From Paraburkholderia phytofirmans PsJN (GTDB lineage Bacteria; Pseudomonadota; Gammaproteobacteria; Burkholderiales; Burkholderiaceae): a stretch of 64,000 bases of DNA. The notes under the pieces were generated by a model. That model was not told the origin of the DNA. It made no database searches and was given only the letters and a program-made list of their open reading frames with translations. This document shows, piece by piece, positions 35,861 through 45,453 of the stretch. The stretch is taken from contig NC_010681.1 of the NCBI RefSeq assembly GCF_000020125.1, positions 3,472,001 to 3,536,000 on the forward strand, in the 5' to 3' direction. Every line of letters starts with the position of its first letter. Position 1 is the stretch's first letter. The position numbers and the translations under genes were made by a program.

Positions 35861-36922
35861 ATGCCGATTGTGACTCTATACAACCATAAAGGCGGTGTGT
35901 CCAAGACCACCACCACTTTCAACTTGGCCCATCTTCTCGTAACTCAGGGGAAAAGGGTGTTGTTAGTGGATGCGGACTCACAATGCAACCTGACGGAACT
36001 ATGCTTGGGAAGGGTCATTCAAGAATTGGACGCGGTCGCGGAAAAAACCGGCATTATTCAAGAGCTTCCCGGAACGAGCATCCTCGACGCGCTCAAACCG
36101 CGGATCGAGGGCGAGGTTGCTGCGGTAAATATCGATGCTATCGAGACCGTAAATCTGGTAGCGGGGCTAGACCTAATCCGAGGCAGTGTCGATCTCACGT
36201 CGATCGAAGATGATATTGGCGAAGCACACAGCCAACGATTCGCTGCTCGCACGAACCTGATGCGCACATACGTCGCCATCGGCGACATGTTGACGCGCCT
36301 CGCAGATGCCAAGAAATATGATTATGTATTCATTGATCTCGGCCCAAGTGCTGGCGCGCTAACACGTTCATTCTTCTTAGCGTGTGACGCGTTCTTTGTT
36401 CCTGTCGCACCGGACCGATTTAATGTCCAAGCCATTCGCACTCTATCAACCATCGTCTCTCGATGGCTTGAGGAGCATGCTCAAATTCGCGAGACGTACA
36501 AAAGCTATTCACTCCCGGTACGACATGGACTTCCAATCTTTTGTGGCGTGATATCTCAATTCTTCAAGATCTACAAAGGTAAGCCCAAAGCAGGTTTTGA
36601 TGTTTGGATGAAACGCATTCCGGAGCAAATCACGAACTACCTAGTCCCCGCTCTGGCGAGACAATCGACACCCGAAAGAAATCTTTGTTCTCTGAACCCT
36701 GAGGAATTCATCGCTGCACAGATTCCTGACTTTGGCACATTATCCCCTCTCATGCAGGAGGTGGGGAAGCCCGTGTTCGGTATCATGCAGGAAGATACGG
36801 CGTTAGTAACGGAATCGGGCGTTGCGTGGGCAGGTGGTACTTGGACGGACGCCCAGAAACGAATGGCGACGTACAAGGAATGTCTTGAGCAACTTGCCGC
36901 TCGTCTTTCTATTACGGGTTAA
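35861..36922 (+). CDS. ParA-like AAA ATPase of the islet
   Basis: 353 residues. Deviant Walker A NHKGGVSKTTTTFNLA (about 8-23) with the signature Lys; LLVDADSQCNLTEL (about 35-48) and VFIDLGPSAGALTR (Walker B, about 155-168) complete the MinD/ParA core. The C-terminal third (about 220-353) is not typical of partition ATPases and includes GVISQFFKIYKGKPKAGF. No ParB or parS is present, so chromosome or plasmid partition is unlikely. Six bp before the next gene. Similar stand-alone ATPases occur in genomic islands; a defence or sensing role is only inference. Confidence 0.85.
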   Translation: MPIVTLYNHKGGVSKTTTTFNLAHLLVTQGKRVLLVDADSQCNLTELCLGRVIQELDAVAEKTGIIQELPGTSILDALKPRIEGEVAAVNIDAIETVNLVAGLDLIRGSVDLTSIEDDIGEAHSQRFAARTNLMRTYVAIGDMLTRLADAKKYDYVFIDLGPSAGALTRSFFLACDAFFVPVAPDRFNVQAIRTLSTIVSRWLEEHAQIRETYKSYSLPVRHGLPIFCGVISQFFKIYKGKPKAGFDVWMKRIPEQITNYLVPALARQSTPERNLCSLNPEEFIAAQIPDFGTLSPLMQEVGKPVFGIMQEDTALVTESGVAWAGGTWTDAQKRMATYKECLEQLAARLSITG

Positions 36923-36928
36923 TCGACA

Positions 36929-37600
36929 ATGCCATTGCAACTTGCCAGCCATTTCGTGGCATTTATAGATCTTCTGGGTTTTTCCGAGATGGTACGGATC
37001 GACTGCGAATCATCTCACGCCCCTAAATACCTGGAGATTTTGTATGATGCGCATCTTCGAGCGGCGACTCTCTTTAGCAAAGATTTAGACTCCGGCCTCA
37101 CTCAGTTTTCCGATTCAATCGTACTGAGCCGACCGTTTGATCTTGCGTGCCTAGCCGATTTCATCTCAACGATAGCTGCTTGGCAGCGTTCGCTTCTTCT
37201 CGATGGGCTTCTATGCAGAGGCGGGGTGACATTTGGGAAGCACTTTGTCAAGGATCGATTCTTATTTAGCAAAGGGTTAATTGATGCTTACCGTCTCGAA
37301 AGCACGCAAGCTAAACACCCTCGGATAGTCATCTCGGAAAACTTGCTTCAGCTCGCCCACCCGACGGTAGAAATCGGAACGCTGAATCTGATCCAAGAGG
37401 AAGATGGCATTTCATTCATAGACTATCTTGCAATAGACAACCAGAACGAAAAGGAGAAATTCTCCGCAGCGATTCAGACAGTGATGGCAGCATCACCAAA
37501 TGGCGATGCCTCTGTGCAAGAAAAGATGCGTTGGCTAGCACGTTATGCCGATCACAAACTAGGAACCAATTTATCTGGACCAAGGTTTGCTATCTTGTAA
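36929..37600 (+). CDS. Class III nucleotidyl-cyclase-like protein of the islet
   Basis: 223 residues. The order of motifs follows class III cyclases: AFIDLLGFSEM (about 11-21) with the first metal Asp, TQFSDSIVLS (about 58-67) in the place of the second metal Asp hairpin, LLCRGGVTFGKHF (about 94-106), and GLIDAYRLESTQAKHPRIVI (about 116-135), which keeps the Arg but not the catalytic Asn of the N-x-x-x-R pattern. It may be a degenerate cyclase or a nucleotide sensor. Proteins with the same motif string occur widely as hypotheticals. Translated with the ParA-like gene (6-bp gap), so the two probably act together. Confidence 0.7.
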   Translation: MPLQLASHFVAFIDLLGFSEMVRIDCESSHAPKYLEILYDAHLRAATLFSKDLDSGLTQFSDSIVLSRPFDLACLADFISTIAAWQRSLLLDGLLCRGGVTFGKHFVKDRFLFSKGLIDAYRLESTQAKHPRIVISENLLQLAHPTVEIGTLNLIQEEDGISFIDYLAIDNQNEKEKFSAAIQTVMAASPNGDASVQEKMRWLARYADHKLGTNLSGPRFAIL

Positions 37601-37651
37601 TCGACAAATTCGATTCGCGCATTTTCGGTCCACCACTCAGACCTCGGGCTT

Positions 37652-37678
37652 CGCTGATGTCCCCGCCAAGCATCAGCG
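37652..37678 (+). repeat. Inverted repeat after the cyclase-like gene
   Basis: CGCTGATG/CATCAGCG, 11-nt loop, 50 bp after the stop; no T run. Possible weak terminator. Confidence 0.4.
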
Positions 37679-37745
37679 GGAAACGACTTGATCCTCAAAA
37701 AAATACAGTAGAAGCTTCGTGGCAAGATTTAATCGACCCGCTACA

Positions 37746-38048
37746 TCACTTCTTTCCCGTCGGTTCGTGCTTGTCCTTGATCAGCTGATAGTATGTGCTC
37801 GCACCGGTCTTCGTTAGCTTAACGTCGGCGATGAACTTCTCGATGATGTCTTTTCGCGTCACGTCCTTGACCGTCCGCATCCGCTTGTAGATTTCGGTTA
37901 CCAGCTCCATCTTTGTCGGTGTAGCTGGTGCCGCTTTCGCTGCGGTATCGTTCGCCGTCCCAGTACCGGCATTTGCCTTCACATCGGCGACAACCGGCTT
38001 ACCCAACTTCTCGTCTTTGGCCGCCGCCCCTTGCTTCTGATCAACCAT
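37746..38048 (-). CDS. Small Lys/Ala-rich protein with C-terminal helical domain (100 aa)
   Basis: The ATG at 38048 has TGGAG 8 nt upstream. Residues 1-45 are Lys/Ala/Thr-rich and disordered; 46-95 (KMELVTEIYKRMRTVKDVTR, then KDIIEKFIADVKLTKTGAST and YYQLIKDK) look like a compact helical or winged-helix domain. It may be a DNA-binding regulator, and it converges on the ParA/cyclase pair. No family recognised. Confidence 0.6.
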   Translation of the reverse strand: MVDQKQGAAAKDEKLGKPVVADVKANAGTGTANDTAAKAAPATPTKMELVTEIYKRMRTVKDVTRKDIIEKFIADVKLTKTGASTYYQLIKDKHEPTGKK

Positions 38049-38353
38049 ACTCGCACTCCATTCGTTGAAAGTGCGTCCAGGGTCCAGCAGATCGACCTTC
38101 AAGGCAACGGCAGGCGAGCGACCACGACCGACACGACGGCGTCCAGCGCGGAATCGGACGAGCAACAGTGACAGTTTTCACGTCACCCTCACCTACCTCT
38201 CTCCTATCCCTTTGATCTATGGGGGATTCCGCCCTCTGCGCACCATTTTCCGACGATGCCAGCAAGAATTTCCGAAGTGCATACACTTTTCACGCCAGTT
38301 CACACGATCCCTACTCCCCAACGCGCCGAAACCCCTGTAAAATACGCGGCTGC

Positions 38354-38427
38354 GCGGGCGTCGTATAATGGTAATACCCTAGCTTCCCAAGCTAGAGCCG
38401 TGGGTTCGATTCCCATCGCCCGCTCCA
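38354..38427 (+). tRNA. tRNA-Gly (CCC)
   Basis: 74 nt. Acceptor GCGGGCG/CGCCCGC, anticodon stem CTAGC/GCTAG with loop TTCCCAA (anticodon CCC), T-loop TTCGATT and encoded CCA. Reads GGG. The 5' 40 bases are duplicated at 35520. Confidence 0.97.
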
Positions 38428-39081
38428 GATACTTTCTGATTAGCTCTTGAGCAACCGGGCAAATTCGCGAAAGGATCTGACTCTACCGCTCGTCTCGTTT
38501 CTACCCATAAAGACCTTTCCTGACTGTCAAATCCGGCATTCGATTCGCTTGCGCAAACGGGCAGAGCAAAACGTCGAGTAACGACGCCGCCGCGAATGGC
38601 GCCTCATAACGAAGTCCGCGCCGCCAGTAGTTGGAACGACAGTAAGACCGCCGGCACCGACACGCATATTCGCTACTGATCGGTACTCGCCCAGATAATC
38701 GCGCTCAGGAAAACACCTTACAAACCGATTAAATCAATTGCGCGGATACCTGCGTTATTTAAACGTAATATTCCCCACCACATCCATGCTCCCGCCGTCC
38801 GCAGTCCGTCTGGACGCGCCCTTTTCGGTTGTGCTACCTTACGCGCACTTGCAACGCCCGCTCCACTTTCCGCTGACACTTTCAGCAGAATCCAGCACGA
38901 GCCGCCTCCATGAAGGCGGCTTTTTTCTCATAGCGGCGGCTTGGCACAGCGACCCGTCAACCTCGCGCTTACCAGCCGCGCCTGTCGGAACTCGCCGCCC
39001 CACACCACGCGAGCTCCGACGGCCACCGTGCAGCACGCGAGGCAAGCCGCGAAGCCCTTCACCCTTGTAGCAGCATCGACG
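38428..39081. other. Intergenic region between tRNA-Gly and trmB
   Basis: About 650 bp with no convincing protein gene. It contains an intrinsic terminator (38900-38926) that no annotated plus-strand gene explains. Confidence 0.45.
38900..38926 (+). terminator. Orphan Rho-independent terminator upstream of trmB
   Basis: AGCCGCCT/AGGCGGCT with a 6-nt loop, then TTTTTT. It would end a transcript starting between 38428 and 38900, for example an sRNA or the tRNA-Gly read-through. Confidence 0.8.
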
Positions 39082-39864
39082 ATGATCCACGATCCAAACG
39101 ACGCCGGCCTGCCGGACGACCTCCCGACGCCCTCCAGCGAAACCGAACACCAGTCGAACGCCGACGGCAACGCACCACAAGAAGCCCTGCACCGACGCCG
39201 CATCCGCAGCTTCGTCACGCGCGCCGGCCGCGTCTCGACCGGCCAGCGCCGCGCCATGGACGAACTCGGCCCGCGCTTCGTGGTGCCCTTCGCGCCGCAG
39301 CAGCCTGACTGGAACGCCGTATTCGGCCGCGAGGCGCCACGCGTGCTGGAGATCGGCTTCGGGATGGGGGCGACCACCGCCGAGATCGCCTCGCATCGTC
39401 CCGGCGACGATTTTCTCGGCGTCGAAGTACACGAGCCGGGCGTCGGCGCGCTGCTGAAACTGATGGGTGAACAGAACCTGTCGAACATCCGCATCATTCA
39501 GCACGACGCGGTCGAGGTGCTCGAACAGATGATCGCGCCGGATAGCCTCGACGGTGTGCACATCTTCTTTCCGGACCCGTGGCACAAGGCGCGCCACCAC
39601 AAGCGCCGGCTGATCCAGCCGAAGTTTGTCGCGCTGCTCGTATCGCGCCTGAAGCCCGGCGCCTATCTGCATTGCGCGACGGACTGGCAGAACTACGCCG
39701 AACAGATGCTGGAAGTACTGGGCGCCGATCCGGCGCTGGAAAATACTGCCGACAGCTACGCGCCGCGTCCGGAGTACCGTCCGGTGACGAAGTTCGAGCG
39801 CCGTGGATTGCGGCTCGGACACGGCGTGTGGGATCTCGTCTTCCGCAAACGCGGCGTCGCATAA
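39082..39864 (+). CDS. trmB: tRNA (guanine-N7-)-methyltransferase
   Basis: 260 residues. Methylates G46 of tRNAs using [19 protein letters not shown] is the SAM motif; [20 protein letters not shown] and the C-terminal TKFERRG are the tRNA-binding/catalytic blocks of the family. The first ~40 residues are an unstructured extension; the frame is open back to 38941. Confidence 0.96.
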   Translation: MIHDPNDAGLPDDLPTPSSETEHQSNADGNAPQEALHRRRIRSFVTRAGRVSTGQRRAMDELGPRFVVPFAPQQPDWNAVFGREAPRVLEIGFGMGATTAEIASHRPGDDFLGVEVHEPGVGALLKLMGEQNLSNIRIIQHDAVEVLEQMIAPDSLDGVHIFFPDPWHKARHHKRRLIQPKFVALLVSRLKPGAYLHCATDWQNYAEQMLEVLGADPALENTADSYAPRPEYRPVTKFERRGLRLGHGVWDLVFRKRGVA

Positions 39865-39890
39865 ACGCCCGGCGAAATCGCCACGCAACG

Positions 39891-39918
39891 AAAAAGGTCC
39901 GCAAATGCGGACCTTTTT
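39891..39918 (+). terminator. Bidirectional terminator between trmB and uppP
   Basis: AAAAAGGTCCGC-AAAT-GCGGACCTTTTT, symmetric, serving both converging genes. Confidence 0.92.
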
Positions 39919-39945
39919 CTCATGGCTCAAGCGAAACGCACGCGC

Positions 39946-40782
39946 TTACTCTGTCCAGCTCAACGCGCCGCTATAACCAACCAGCAGGATCAGCAGCCCG
40001 AAGCCGATGCGATACCACGCAAACGCGGTGAAATCGTGCGCGGCGATGTAGCGCAACAGCCAGCGCACGCAGGCAAAAGCACTGACGAACGCCGCCGCGA
40101 AACCGATCGCGAAGGTGCCGAGCGCATCGACGGAAAGCAGGTGCCAGTCTTTGTACAGCTCGTAAGCGGTTGCGCCGAAAATGATCGGAATCGCGAGGAA
40201 GAACGAAAACTCCGTGGCGACGCGCCGGTCGAGACCGAATAGCATCCCGCCGATGATCGTCGAGCCCGAGCGCGACATGCCCGGAATCAGCGCGAAACAT
40301 TGCGCGAGGCCGACTTTCAGCGCGTCCAGCGCGCTCAGGTCGTCCACGCTCTGCACGCGCGCTTGCGTCTCGCCTTGCGCGCGCTGACGCGCCTCCGCCC
40401 ACAGGATCACGACACCGCCCGCCACCAGCGCGAACGCGACCGGCACCGGAGAGAACAACGCCGCCTTGATGGATTTCTCGAACAGCAAGCCGAGCACGAT
40501 GGCCGGAATCGTGGCGATGATCACGTTCAGTGTAAAGCGGCGCGCATCCGGCCGGGTCGGCAGACCGGACACCACACTGCCGATACGGCGACGGAATTCC
40601 CAGCACACGGCGAGAATCGCGCCGAGCTGGATCACGACATCGAAGGTTTTCGCGTGCTCATCGGTAAAGTTCAGCAGACTGCCCGCGACGATCAAATGCC
40701 CGGTGCTCGATACGGGCAAAAACTCCGTCAATCCCTCGACGACGCCCAGAATCAGCGCCTTGCAAGCCAATAGCCAGTCCAT
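39946..40782 (-). CDS. uppP: Undecaprenyl-diphosphatase (bacitracin resistance)
   Basis: 278 residues, about 8 transmembrane helices. Dephosphorylates undecaprenyl-PP to recycle the cell-wall lipid carrier. Both active-site motifs are intact: [15 protein letters not shown] (about 16-30) and [10 protein letters not shown] (about 165-175). Confidence 0.97.
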   Translation of the reverse strand: MDWLLACKALILGVVEGLTEFLPVSSTGHLIVAGSLLNFTDEHAKTFDVVIQLGAILAVCWEFRRRIGSVVSGLPTRPDARRFTLNVIIATIPAIVLGLLFEKSIKAALFSPVPVAFALVAGGVVILWAEARQRAQGETQARVQSVDDLSALDALKVGLAQCFALIPGMSRSGSTIIGGMLFGLDRRVATEFSFFLAIPIIFGATAYELYKDWHLLSVDALGTFAIGFAAAFVSAFACVRWLLRYIAAHDFTAFAWYRIGFGLLILLVGYSGALSWTE

Positions 40783-40834
40783 CCCTGCCCCTAATCGCTT
40801 TAGTTAGTCGGAACGAACAGGGCCGGCATGGAAA

Positions 40835-40859
40835 GCGCGCGGCCCTGCCGGCCGCGCGC
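40835..40859 (-). terminator. GC-rich hairpin after the DUF1439 gene
   Basis: GCGCGCGGCC/GGCCGCGCGC with a 5-nt loop just past the stop codon; the following T run is short, so termination is plausible but not certain. Confidence 0.5.
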
Positions 40860-40863
40860 CGCG

Positions 40864-41457
40864 TCATTTTTCGACGATTTGCACGCGTATGCCGTTTGTA
40901 AGGATGGTGATTGTACCGGGTTCGTAATTCACTCCGGCAAATTGCAGCTGTTCGGGCTTGAATGTGTAGATCGGATAGTTGGTCAGCAACTGTGTGGCGA
41001 GCACCGCCGCCGCCGCATTGATCTGCTGCGTATAGGCCTGCGCCTGTCCGCTCACGCTGACGTTGTCGACGTTCGGCGACTTGAGCACGACCGATTTGCT
41101 GGCGGCGTCATAAGCCAGTTCGCTCGACAGCGTAAACACGCCGTCGACCGGCTGCGGCATGAAGGGGCTCACGAGGCGTGCATCGAGCTTCACCGAGACG
41201 CGGTTCGCGTCCGGCAGCAAACCGACCACCGGGTGGGTCAGCGCGACATCGAACACTTGCGAAACCGTGCGCTGATACGGGAATTTGCGCTGCACCGCGT
41301 CCTGCACCTGCTGCTGCGAGAATGTGTAATGCGAAGGGATGAACGGAAAGGTCGAGGTTGCGCAGGCCGAGAACGAAACGGTGATGCCGAGCGCGCTACA
41401 GCCCGTCAGCGCGGCAAGCAGGAAGCGGCGCCGGGCCGGCGCAGCGGGTCGAGTCAT
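40864..41457 (-). CDS. DUF1439 (YceB-like) lipoprotein
   Basis: 197 residues. An Arg-rich N-terminus (ARRRFLLAALTGCSALG) and a candidate lipobox FSAC (about 29-32) indicate export; the first ~25 residues resemble a Tat-like or lipoprotein signal. The body (about 40-197) has the lipid-binding-like pattern of DUF1439: VQDAVQRKFPYQ, LLPDANRVSVKLDARL. Function unknown. Confidence 0.8.
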   Translation of the reverse strand: MTRPAAPARRRFLLAALTGCSALGITVSFSACATSTFPFIPSHYTFSQQQVQDAVQRKFPYQRTVSQVFDVALTHPVVGLLPDANRVSVKLDARLVSPFMPQPVDGVFTLSSELAYDAASKSVVLKSPNVDNVSVSGQAQAYTQQINAAAAVLATQLLTNYPIYTFKPEQLQFAGVNYEPGTITILTNGIRVQIVEK

Positions 41458-41571
41458 GCGAAATCTCCTGTGGAAATCTGTTCGGGCATGCTATTGCGGT
41501 GTTTGTTTTCAGCTTGTGGTTTTGCAGTTGCGGTTTGCGCCTGGCGGCGATTCGCTTGCGGGCGTTTAGAG

Positions 41572-41901
41572 CTAAGCCGCCGGTTGTGCGTTCGGTCGAG
41601 TCTGCATCTCGAGCTGCGTGAGCCACGCGAGCGCCTCGCCGCGATCCGTGCCGCACATTTCCATCTGCGGTTGCAGACCTGAGCAGCACGCCGGCCGCTC
41701 AGGCTGACCGAAGATCGCGCAGCGCAGATCGTCGCGGAGTTGCGCGCAGCGTACGCCCGCCGGCTTGCCGTTCGGCATGCCCGGAATCGGACTCGAAATC
41801 GACGGCGCAATACAGCATGCGCCGCAATCCGGGCGGCACGCGTGATCGGCCACGTGAAACGGAGACTCGCGCATCACGGCGCTGTTCGACACATCACTCA
41901 C
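41572..41901 (-). CDS. YkgJ family cysteine-cluster protein
   Basis: 109 residues from a GTG start. The metal-binding pattern CRPDCGACC near residue 23 and the later [17 protein letters not shown] and MCG cysteines match the YkgJ/zinc- or iron-chelating family. Role unknown. An ATG 9 codons downstream lacks a ribosome-binding site; the GTG has AGGA about 10 nt upstream. Confidence 0.8.
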   Translation of the reverse strand: MSDVSNSAVMRESPFHVADHACRPDCGACCIAPSISSPIPGMPNGKPAGVRCAQLRDDLRCAIFGQPERPACCSGLQPQMEMCGTDRGEALAWLTQLEMQTRPNAQPAA

Positions 41902-42126
41902 GACATTTTTTCCTGAACCCAAAAACGGGCAATGCACTATCAGACCCGCATTGTGCCACCGCATTCCATGCGACCTTTTTACGCAATCGGGCGAATGGTC
42001 ACTCGCGTAAACTCGAAAAATCTTAAAGGCCATGCGCAAGGGGCGCCCGCGCGGATCGATCTGGTCGCGCGAATCGCGGCGGTCCGCCTCTTTCCCGATG
42101 GCCGCCAGCCAGCCCTCGAGTCCCTC

Positions 42127-43512
42127 ATGTCCATCGCCAGCACGCTGTTCCGCCCTGACCTGCTCGCCAAATACAGTGCGAACGGCCCACGGTATACGTC
42201 CTATCCGACCGCCCTGCAGTTCCGCGACGAGTTCGACCCCGCCGACTATTTACGCGCCGCCGCCGACCCAGGCGCGTCGGCCACGGATCTCTCGCTGTAC
42301 TTCCACATTCCGTTCTGCGACACCGTGTGTTTCTACTGCGGCTGCAACAAGGTCGCCACCAGGAATCGCGCCCATGCGCGTCCGTACCTCGACCGGTTGA
42401 AACGCGAAATGGCGTTGCAGGCGGCCTGTTTCGACACGCGGCGCCCGGTATCGCAATTGCATTGGGGCGGCGGCACGCCGACTTTTTTGTCGCATGACGA
42501 AACGGCCGAACTGATGGCCGCCACGCGCGAGCACTTCAAGCTGCTGCCCGACGCCGAAGCCGAATATTCGATCGAAGTCGATCCGCGCGAAGCGTCGCCC
42601 GATACCATCGCCCATTTGCGCAAGCTGGGTTTCAACCGGCTGAGCCTCGGCGTGCAGGACTTCGATCCGATCGTGCAGCAGGCGATCAACCGCATTCAGC
42701 CGCTCGAAATGACCGCCTCGGTGATGCAGGCGGCGCGCGAGACCGGCTTTCACTCGATCGGTGTCGATCTGATTTACGGACTGCCGCATCAAACGGTCGA
42801 GAGCTTCAGCCGCACGCTCGACACGATGCTCGCGCTCGCGCCCGATCGTCTCTCGGTCTTCGCCTATGCGCACATGCCGCAGTTGTTCAAGATGCAACGT
42901 CAGATGGACCCGGCCACGCTGCCTTCACCTGAAGTGCGACTCGCGATCCTGCAGCGTGTGGTCGAGCGTCTGACAGGCGCGGGCTACGTGTACATTGGCA
43001 TGGATCACTTCGCGCTGCCCACCGACGAACTCGCGCGCGCGCAAGCGCAGCGCACCTTGCATCGCAATTTTCAGGGCTACAGCACGCGGGCGGAATGCGA
43101 TCTGATCGGCTTCGGGGCATCGTCGATCGGCAAAGTCGGCGACGTGTACGCGCAGAACGTCAAGGATTTGCCGGGCTATTCCACGGCGATCGATGCAGGC
43201 ACGCTCGCCATCGCACGCGGCGTGCGCCTCACCGCCGACGACCGTCTGCGCCGCGACGTCATCACGCAACTGATGTGCAACCTCGAGTTGCGCTTCGACG
43301 GATTCGAAGCGGCGTATGGTATCCGCTTCGCCGATACGTTCGAGCCGGAGTTGGAGCGTTTGCGCGGCTTCGAGCAGGACGGCCTGGTGTCGCTCGAAGC
43401 GGGCAAGCTCGAAGTGCGGATGGCCGGCCGCATGCTCGTGCGCAACATCGCGATGGTGTTCGACCGCTATCTCGGCCAACAGACACTCGAACGATTTTCG
43501 CGCACGGTTTGA
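42127..43512 (+). CDS. hemN: Oxygen-independent coproporphyrinogen III oxidase
   Basis: 461 residues. Radical SAM enzyme decarboxylating coproporphyrinogen III to protoporphyrinogen IX in anaerobic heme synthesis. The motif [10 protein letters not shown] (Cys64, 68, 71) includes the fourth Cys seen in true Hem[11 protein letters not shown] (20-29) is the HemN N-terminal motif. The start at 42127 was chosen by family alignment; the frame opens earlier at 41932. Confidence 0.96.
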   Translation: MSIASTLFRPDLLAKYSANGPRYTSYPTALQFRDEFDPADYLRAAADPGASATDLSLYFHIPFCDTVCFYCGCNKVATRNRAHARPYLDRLKREMALQAACFDTRRPVSQLHWGGGTPTFLSHDETAELMAATREHFKLLPDAEAEYSIEVDPREASPDTIAHLRKLGFNRLSLGVQDFDPIVQQAINRIQPLEMTASVMQAARETGFHSIGVDLIYGLPHQTVESFSRTLDTMLALAPDRLSVFAYAHMPQLFKMQRQMDPATLPSPEVRLAILQRVVERLTGAGYVYIGMDHFALPTDELARAQAQRTLHRNFQGYSTRAECDLIGFGASSIGKVGDVYAQNVKDLPGYSTAIDAGTLAIARGVRLTADDRLRRDVITQLMCNLELRFDGFEAAYGIRFADTFEPELERLRGFEQDGLVSLEAGKLEVRMAGRMLVRNIAMVFDRYLGQQTLERFSRTV

Positions 43513-43618
43513 AGCCCTTGCAGCAGATGAAAGCAACTGGCTTGCCCGTCGCCGAATTTTCGGCCATAATCTGCGTCTTCGCCGCGCGCCAGCTTCTGAC
43601 GCGTGCGCTGCAAGACCT

Positions 43619-43703
43619 GCCCAGGTGGTGAAATTGGTAGACGCAGGGGACTCAAAATCCCCCGCCGCAAGGCGTGCCGGTTCGATTCCGGCCCTGGGCA
43701 CCA
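43619..43703 (+). tRNA. tRNA-Leu (CAA)
   Basis: 85 nt, class II with a long variable arm. Acceptor GCCCAGG/CCTGGGC, anticodon stem GGGGA/TCCCC with loop CTCAAAA (anticodon CAA), T-loop and encoded CCA. Confidence 0.97.
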
Positions 43704-43739
43704 AAGAATTCGAAAGACTGCTGTTTCAGTATTTCCTCG

Positions 43740-43776
43740 AACCCCGCTAGCACATGCTGCTCGCGGGGTTTGTCGT
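43740..43776 (+). terminator. Terminator after tRNA-Leu
   Basis: AACCCCGC/GCGGGGTT with a loop of about 15 nt, then TGTCGTTT; T run imperfect. Confidence 0.65.
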
Positions 43777-43853
43777 TTCTGGCCCGTCTAAAAAACCTCA
43801 AGGGATTCAAACGGCGCGAGCGCGAACGTCGCCCTCACGCCATTCGAGACACC

Positions 43854-45239
43854 TTACCGCCCCACGACCCGCGCCCCACCCTGCACAGCCGCGCGCCGGC
43901 GCTTGAACACATATCCAGCCCACATCACCACCAGCCACGCCGGCACCAGCCACACCGAAACCGACAGACCCGGCGTCATCGCCAGAATCACGAGGATCAA
44001 CGCCATGAACGCGAGGCAGATCCAGTTGCTGACCGGAAACCAGAACGACTTGAACACGAGCGTCTCGCCGGCCGCGACCATCGCCTTGCGCGACTTGAGA
44101 TGCGTCAGGCTGATCAGCGCCCAGTTCAACACGAGCGCGGCCACTACCAGCGCCATCAGCAAGCCGAGCGCTTCCGCGGGAATCAGATAGTTGACGATCA
44201 CGCACGTGAACGTGGCGAGCGCCGACAAGCCGATCGCCATATACGGCACGCCGCGCCGGTCGACCTTCATCAGCGCGCGCGGCGCATTGCCCTGCTCCGC
44301 GAGGCCGTACAGCATGCGGCTATTCGCGTACACGCCGCTGTTGTACACCGACAGCGCCGCGGTCAACACCACCACGTTAAGGACGTTCGCGGTCAGCGTC
44401 GAACCGATCTGCGAGAAGATCATGACGAACGGACTGCCGCCGGCCGCCACTTCGTTCCACGGGTACAACGACAAGAGGACCGTCAGCGAGCAGATGTAGA
44501 AAATCAGAATCCGGTAAATCACCTGATTCACGGCCTTCGGAATGCTCTTCTGCGGCTGGTCCGCTTCCGCCGCCGTAATGCCGATCAGCTCGAGGCCGCC
44601 GAACGAAAACATGATGACCGCGAGCATCATGAACAGGCCATGAAACCCATGCGGGAAGAATCCGCCGTGGGACCAGAGGTTGGTGATCGAAGCTTGCGGG
44701 CCGCCGTGGCCGCTGATCAGCAGGTAACCGCCGAACACGATCATGCCGATCACCGCCACGACCTTGATGATCGCGAACCAGAACTCGGTTTCGCCATAGG
44801 CTTTGACGTTGGCGAGATTGATCGCGTTGATCAGCGCAAAGCACACCAGCGCCGACACCCACGTCGGCACGCCCGGCCACCAATAGTGAATGTACGTGCC
44901 GACAGCGGTCAGTTCGGCCATGCTGACAAGCACGTACAGCACCCAGTAATTCCAGCCGGACAGAAAGCCGGGAAAGTCGCCCCAATACTTGTACGCGAAG
45001 TGGCTAAACGAACCGGCCACCGGCTCCTGCGCCACCATTTCGCCCAACTGCCGCATGATCATGAAGGCGATGATGCCGCCGATCGCGTAGCCGAGAATCA
45101 TCGACGGTCCGGCTGCCTGCAACACGCTGGCGGAGCCGAGAAACAGGCCGGTGCCGATCGCGCCGCCCAGCGCGATGAGCTGGATATGGCGATTCTTGAG
45201 CCCGCGCTTCAGGCCGTCTTGCTGTTGTGCACTATTCAA
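43854..45239 (-). CDS. Amino-acid permease, AAT/APC family (aromatic-type)
   Basis: 461 residues, about 12 transmembrane helices. The start GLKRGLKNRHIQLIALGGAIGTGLFLGS is the AAT-family hallmark. GSFSHFAYKYWGDFPGFLSGWNYW and FSFGGLELIGITAAEAD match PheP/AroP-type proton symporters. Substrate likely aromatic or other neutral amino acids. Confidence 0.9.
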   Translation of the reverse strand: MNSAQQQDGLKRGLKNRHIQLIALGGAIGTGLFLGSASVLQAAGPSMILGYAIGGIIAFMIMRQLGEMVAQEPVAGSFSHFAYKYWGDFPGFLSGWNYWVLYVLVSMAELTAVGTYIHYWWPGVPTWVSALVCFALINAINLANVKAYGETEFWFAIIKVVAVIGMIVFGGYLLISGHGGPQASITNLWSHGGFFPHGFHGLFMMLAVIMFSFGGLELIGITAAEADQPQKSIPKAVNQVIYRILIFYICSLTVLLSLYPWNEVAAGGSPFVMIFSQIGSTLTANVLNVVVLTAALSVYNSGVYANSRMLYGLAEQGNAPRALMKVDRRGVPYMAIGLSALATFTCVIVNYLIPAEALGLLMALVVAALVLNWALISLTHLKSRKAMVAAGETLVFKSFWFPVSNWICLAFMALILVILAMTPGLSVSVWLVPAWLVVMWAGYVFKRRRAAVQGGARVVGR

Positions 45240-45453
45240 CGTTGCGCCCCAGTGTATGGATTTCGATCACCCGATCGGACTTGTGGTCCGGTCCGGCACA
45301 ACCTGAAATTTTACCGTGGCCGATAAAGCCTAAATACTGGGAGCAACCCGCGCTTGGTTCTGCGCCGCACTTAACGGCGAGGATAGTGATTGTCACTGGC
45401 GCGGGGCTTCTGTATGTTGCCCTAGTCGAGCTTTAAGCCTTCGGAGATTCAAC

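Larger units (their letters stand above)
35560..38353 (+). mobile_element. 2.8-kb islet at tRNA-Gly (CCC)
   Basis: Bounded by a 40-bp direct repeat of the tRNA-Gly 5' half. Its two plus-strand genes are visibly AT-richer than the flanks. It encodes a ParA-like ATPase, a cyclase-like protein and a small minus-strand protein, and no integrase, transposase or replication gene. Probably an element mobilised in trans or a decayed remnant. Confidence 0.6.

Noticed and set aside
43674..45326. 550-residue plus-strand ORF over the permease
   Set aside because: Extreme His/Arg/Gln content, antisense to a clear 12-helix permease.
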